This document shows, one piece after another, positions 5,642-7,518 of a stretch of DNA of 7,518 bases. Position 1 is the first letter of the stretch; every line of letters starts with the position of its first letter. The notes below the pieces were generated by a model. It was not told where the DNA came from. It did not search any database and was given only the letters and a program-made list of their open reading frames with translations. This DNA is from Burkholderiales bacterium (GTDB lineage: Bacteria; Pseudomonadota; Gammaproteobacteria; Burkholderiales; CAIKXV01), in NCBI GenBank assembly GCA_014379045.1, contig JACMMK010000139.1, forward strand, positions 1 through 7,518, given 5' to 3'. A program made the position numbers and the translations under genes.

Positions 5642-6586
5642 TCAGTTCGCGAGCATCCCGCTGAAGAAGTCGAGAACCGGCACCATCGGCTCGTCGACCA
5701 GACAGTCGAAGGTGGCGAACTCGGGCATCGAGCGCAGCCACGTCAGTTGCCGCTTCGCCAGCTGTCGGGTCGCCGCGACGCCGGTGTCGCGCAGTTGCGC
5801 GAGCGAGGTACGCCCGTCGAGATAGTTCCACACCTGCCGGTAGCCCACACACCGCATCGACGGCATGTCCGGATCGAGCGCGTGCACCGCGCGCAGGCCC
5901 CGCAGCTCGCCGATCAGGCCGAGTTCGAGCATCTCGTCGAAACGCGCTTCGATCCGCTGGTGCAACACGCTCCGGTCCGACGGGACCAGCGCGGCCTGGA
6001 TCAATCGATAAGGGAGTGGCCGCGGCGGCCGCTCCCGCAGCAGCTTCGACATCGGCTCGCCGCTCAGGTAGACCACCTCGAGCGCGCGCTGGATGCGCTG
6101 CGCGTCGTTGGGATCGAGGCGCGCGGCCGTGTCCGGATCGAGCCGCGCGAGTTCGGCGTGGAGCACGTCCCAGCCGGACTCGGCTGCCATCGCGTCGATC
6201 AGCGCACGAATCGCCGGGTCTGCGGCGGGCAGATCGGACATGCCCGAGGCGAGCGCCTTCAGATAGAGCATCGTGCCCCCGGTCAGCAACGGGAGGTTGC
6301 CGCGCGCAGAGATGTCCTGCATCGCCGCGAGCGCATCGTCCAGGAACTGCGCGGCGCTATAGCGCTCGTCCGGTTCGATCAGATCGATCAGGTGGTGCGC
6401 GACGCGCGCACGCGTCGGGCGGTCGGGCTTCGCGGTGCCGATGTCCATGCCGCGATAGACCAGGGCGGAGTCGACGCTGACGATCTCGCACGGCAGGTAG
6501 CGGGTGAGTTCGATCGCGACGCGGCTCTTGCCGCTCGCGGTCGGACCGGTCAGCACCAGCGCCGGGGGCAGCATCGATGCGGTCAT
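5642..6586 (-). CDS. miaA: tRNA dimethylallyltransferase
   Basis: MiaA transfers a dimethylallyl group from dimethylallyl diphosphate to N6 of adenosine 37 in tRNAs that read codons starting with U, improving decoding. The product has 314 residues, close to E. coli MiaA (316). The P-loop GPTASGKS is at residues 14-21, VDSALVYRGMDIGTAKP at 38-54 (with the catalytic-site Asp and the substrate-binding segment), HHLID at 64-68 and LTGGTMLYLKAL at 101-112. The C-terminal CVGYRQVWNYLDG and TRQLAKRQLTWLR blocks are intact. The ATG at 6586 is chosen because it overlaps the mutL stop as TGATG, the usual arrangement for translational coupling, and places the P-loop normally; a longer frame upstream is just mutL read in another frame. 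The natural stop is followed, in the same frame, by the CysB-like ORF, so stop-codon readthrough would give a fusion. Confidence 0.97.
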   Translation of the reverse strand: MTASMLPPALVLTGPTASGKSRVAIELTRYLPCEIVSVDSALVYRGMDIGTAKPDRPTRARVAHHLIDLIEPDERYSAAQFLDDALAAMQDISARGNLPLLTGGTMLYLKALASGMSDLPAADPAIRALIDAMAAESGWDVLHAELARLDPDTAARLDPNDAQRIQRALEVVYLSGEPMSKLLRERPPRPLPYRLIQAALVPSDRSVLHQRIEARFDEMLELGLIGELRGLRAVHALDPDMPSMRCVGYRQVWNYLDGRTSLAQLRDTGVAATRQLAKRQLTWLRSMPEFATFDCLVDEPMVPVLDFFSGMLAN

Positions 6587-7518
6587 CAGCGACCGCGCAG
6601 GAACATCCGGTCGAGTGCTGCGAGCGTGACCTGGAACCAGGTCGGCCGGCCGTGGTTGCATTGCCCCGAGCGTTCGGTCACCTCCATCTCGCGCAGCAGT
6701 GCGTTCATCTCGGGAACGGTGAGGGCCCGGTTCGCGCGCACGGCCGCATGGCAGGCCATCGTCGACAACAGACGGTCGCGTCGTGCACTGAGCGTGTCGA
6801 CTTCGCCCGCCTCGTGCAGTTCGGCGAGTACCGAGCGGGCGAGTTCGACCGGGTCGGCGCGATCGAGGCTCGCTGGCACCGCGCGTACCGCGATCGTGCC
6901 GGGCGAGAGTTCGGCGAGATCGAAGCCCAACCGTGCCAGCGTCTCGGCGTGCTCGCCGAGCGCCGCGAGGTCGAGCGAAGACGCTGCGAAGGCCGCCGGC
7001 AGCAGCAGCGGCTGGCAGGCGATCGTGCCGGCGTCGACGGTCTGCTTCAGGCGCTCGAACACGATCCGCTCGTGCGCGGCGTGCATGTCGACGACGATCA
7101 GGCCGTGGGCGTTCTGCGCGAGCACGTAGACGCCGGAGAGCTGGCCGAGTGCGAATCCCAATGGCGGGTACTCGGCGTCTGTGTTTCCTGCGAAGGCTGC
7201 GCTACTTATCGAAGTTTCGGCGGCGCCCGAGTTCGGCGCGTCTGCGCCATCGGCGCTGTCGCGCGTTGCGCCCTGACTGAACGTATCGCCGCCGGCGCGG
7301 TCGCGCCTTGCGCCCTGACTGAACGTATCGTCGCCGGCGCTGTCGCGCCTTGCGCCGAGTGGCAAATTCGACGCCGAAGCGTGCGCCCCGAACAGCGCAT
7401 CGTAGAACGCGTTGGGCTCCTGCGTACGCAGCGCGAGCCCCGCCTGCGCGCCGGCCTGCAATGCGCGCTCGCGATCGTCGCGTCCCCAGCCGCTCGGTGC
7501 ATGCCAGCGCGGCGCGGC
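6586..7518 (-). CDS. mutL: DNA mismatch repair protein MutL, N-terminus cut by window edge
   Basis: MutL links mismatch recognition by MutS to strand removal. Only the last 310 residues are inside the window; full proteins are about 600-650, and the GHKL ATPase domain lies beyond the right edge. The frame is open to 7518. The visible part starts with a poorly conserved linker (about 7160-7518) containing a 42-bp tandem repeat, then the C-terminal dimerisation domain from LGFALGQLSGVYVLAQNA. The motif DMHAAHERIVFE (7054-7089) fits the D-x-H-A-x2-E-x4-E pattern of MutL endonucleases with Met in place of Gln. ACHAAVRAN and CNHGRPTW (6637-6660) match the other metal-site motifs. This suggests latent nicking activity, as shown for Neisseria MutL, rather than reliance on MutH. 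The stop overlaps the miaA start. The promoter lies outside the window. Confidence 0.96.
   Translation of the reverse strand, partial: AAPRWHAPSGWGRDDRERALQAGAQAGLALRTQEPNAFYDALFGAHASASNLPLGARRDSAGDDTFSQGARRDRAGGDTFSQGATRDSADGADAPNSGAAETSISSAAFAGNTDAEYPPLGFALGQLSGVYVLAQNAHGLIVVDMHAAHERIVFERLKQTVDAGTIACQPLLLPAAFAASSLDLAALGEHAETLARLGFDLAELSPGTIAVRAVPASLDRADPVELARSVLAELHEAGEVDTLSARRDRLLSTMACHAAVRANRALTVPEMNALLREMEVTERSGQCNHGRPTWFQVTLAALDRMFLRGR
7258..7356 (-). repeat. 42-bp in-frame tandem repeat in the mutL linker
   Basis: Two full copies (7258-7299 and 7300-7341) differ at three of 42 positions. A third, truncated copy of 15 bp follows at 7342-7356. The unit is 14 codons, so the frame is kept: each copy encodes a variant of xAGxDTFSQGAxRD. 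GC-rich inverted-repeat arms (GGCGCG-AC-CGCGCC on the coding strand) recur where copies join. The repeat lies in the variable linker between the ATPase and dimerisation domains, where length changes are tolerated. It probably arose by slippage or unequal recombination. Confidence 0.9.

Noticed and set aside
5045..7129. A 694-codon plus-strand open frame opposite the CysB-like ORF, miaA and mutL
   Set aside because: It is antisense to three well-recognised genes and its translation is rich in Arg, His, Asp and Gln without any family motif. Long antisense frames are expected in DNA with strong third-position GC bias.

Overview
The window reads as a high-GC betaproteobacterial chromosome segment, most likely Burkholderiales or a close relative. 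This rests on protein sequence style and gene order (exbB-exbD-lpxK-trm112-kdsB next to xseA, and mutL followed by miaA). No rRNA or taxonomic marker is present, so the placement is an inference. Coding is dense and no rRNA, tRNA, CRISPR array, insertion sequence or integrase was seen.

The left part (1-3075) is a minus-strand cluster. Read in transcription order it is exbB (3075-2470), exbD (2430-2008), lpxK (1972-956), a Trm112-like small protein (849-655) and kdsB (582 to the left edge, C-terminus missing). ExbB/ExbD form an inner-membrane proton-motive-force motor; no TonB or TolA partner gene is present. LpxK phosphorylates the lipid A precursor, and KdsB makes CMP-Kdo, the activated sugar that is later added to lipid A. 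Most of the cluster therefore serves the cell envelope.

The middle (3076-3592) is a 517-bp divergent intergenic region that is clearly AT-richer than the genes. It holds an inverted pair of DnaA-box-like 9-mers, an 8-T run, small palindromes and weak promoter candidates. To its right xseA (3593-4915, plus strand) encodes the large subunit of exonuclease VII and may be translated from a leaderless mRNA.

The right part (4925-7518) is again on the minus strand. mutL (partial, C-terminal half) overlaps miaA by one base (TGATG). Thirty-three bases after the miaA stop, and in the same reading frame, begins a 227-codon ORF encoding only the effector-binding half of a CysB-type LysR regulator. The whole DNA-binding half is absent. 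This ORF converges on xseA with 9 bp between the stop codons and no visible terminator.

The points most worth a second look are the HTH-less CysB-like gene joined to miaA, the DnaA-box-like palindrome in the AT-rich spacer, the in-frame 42-bp tandem repeat in the MutL linker, and an unusually long Ala/Pro-rich loop in KdsB. I did not find a clearly new multi-gene system. Most of the window is housekeeping DNA with a few local oddities.
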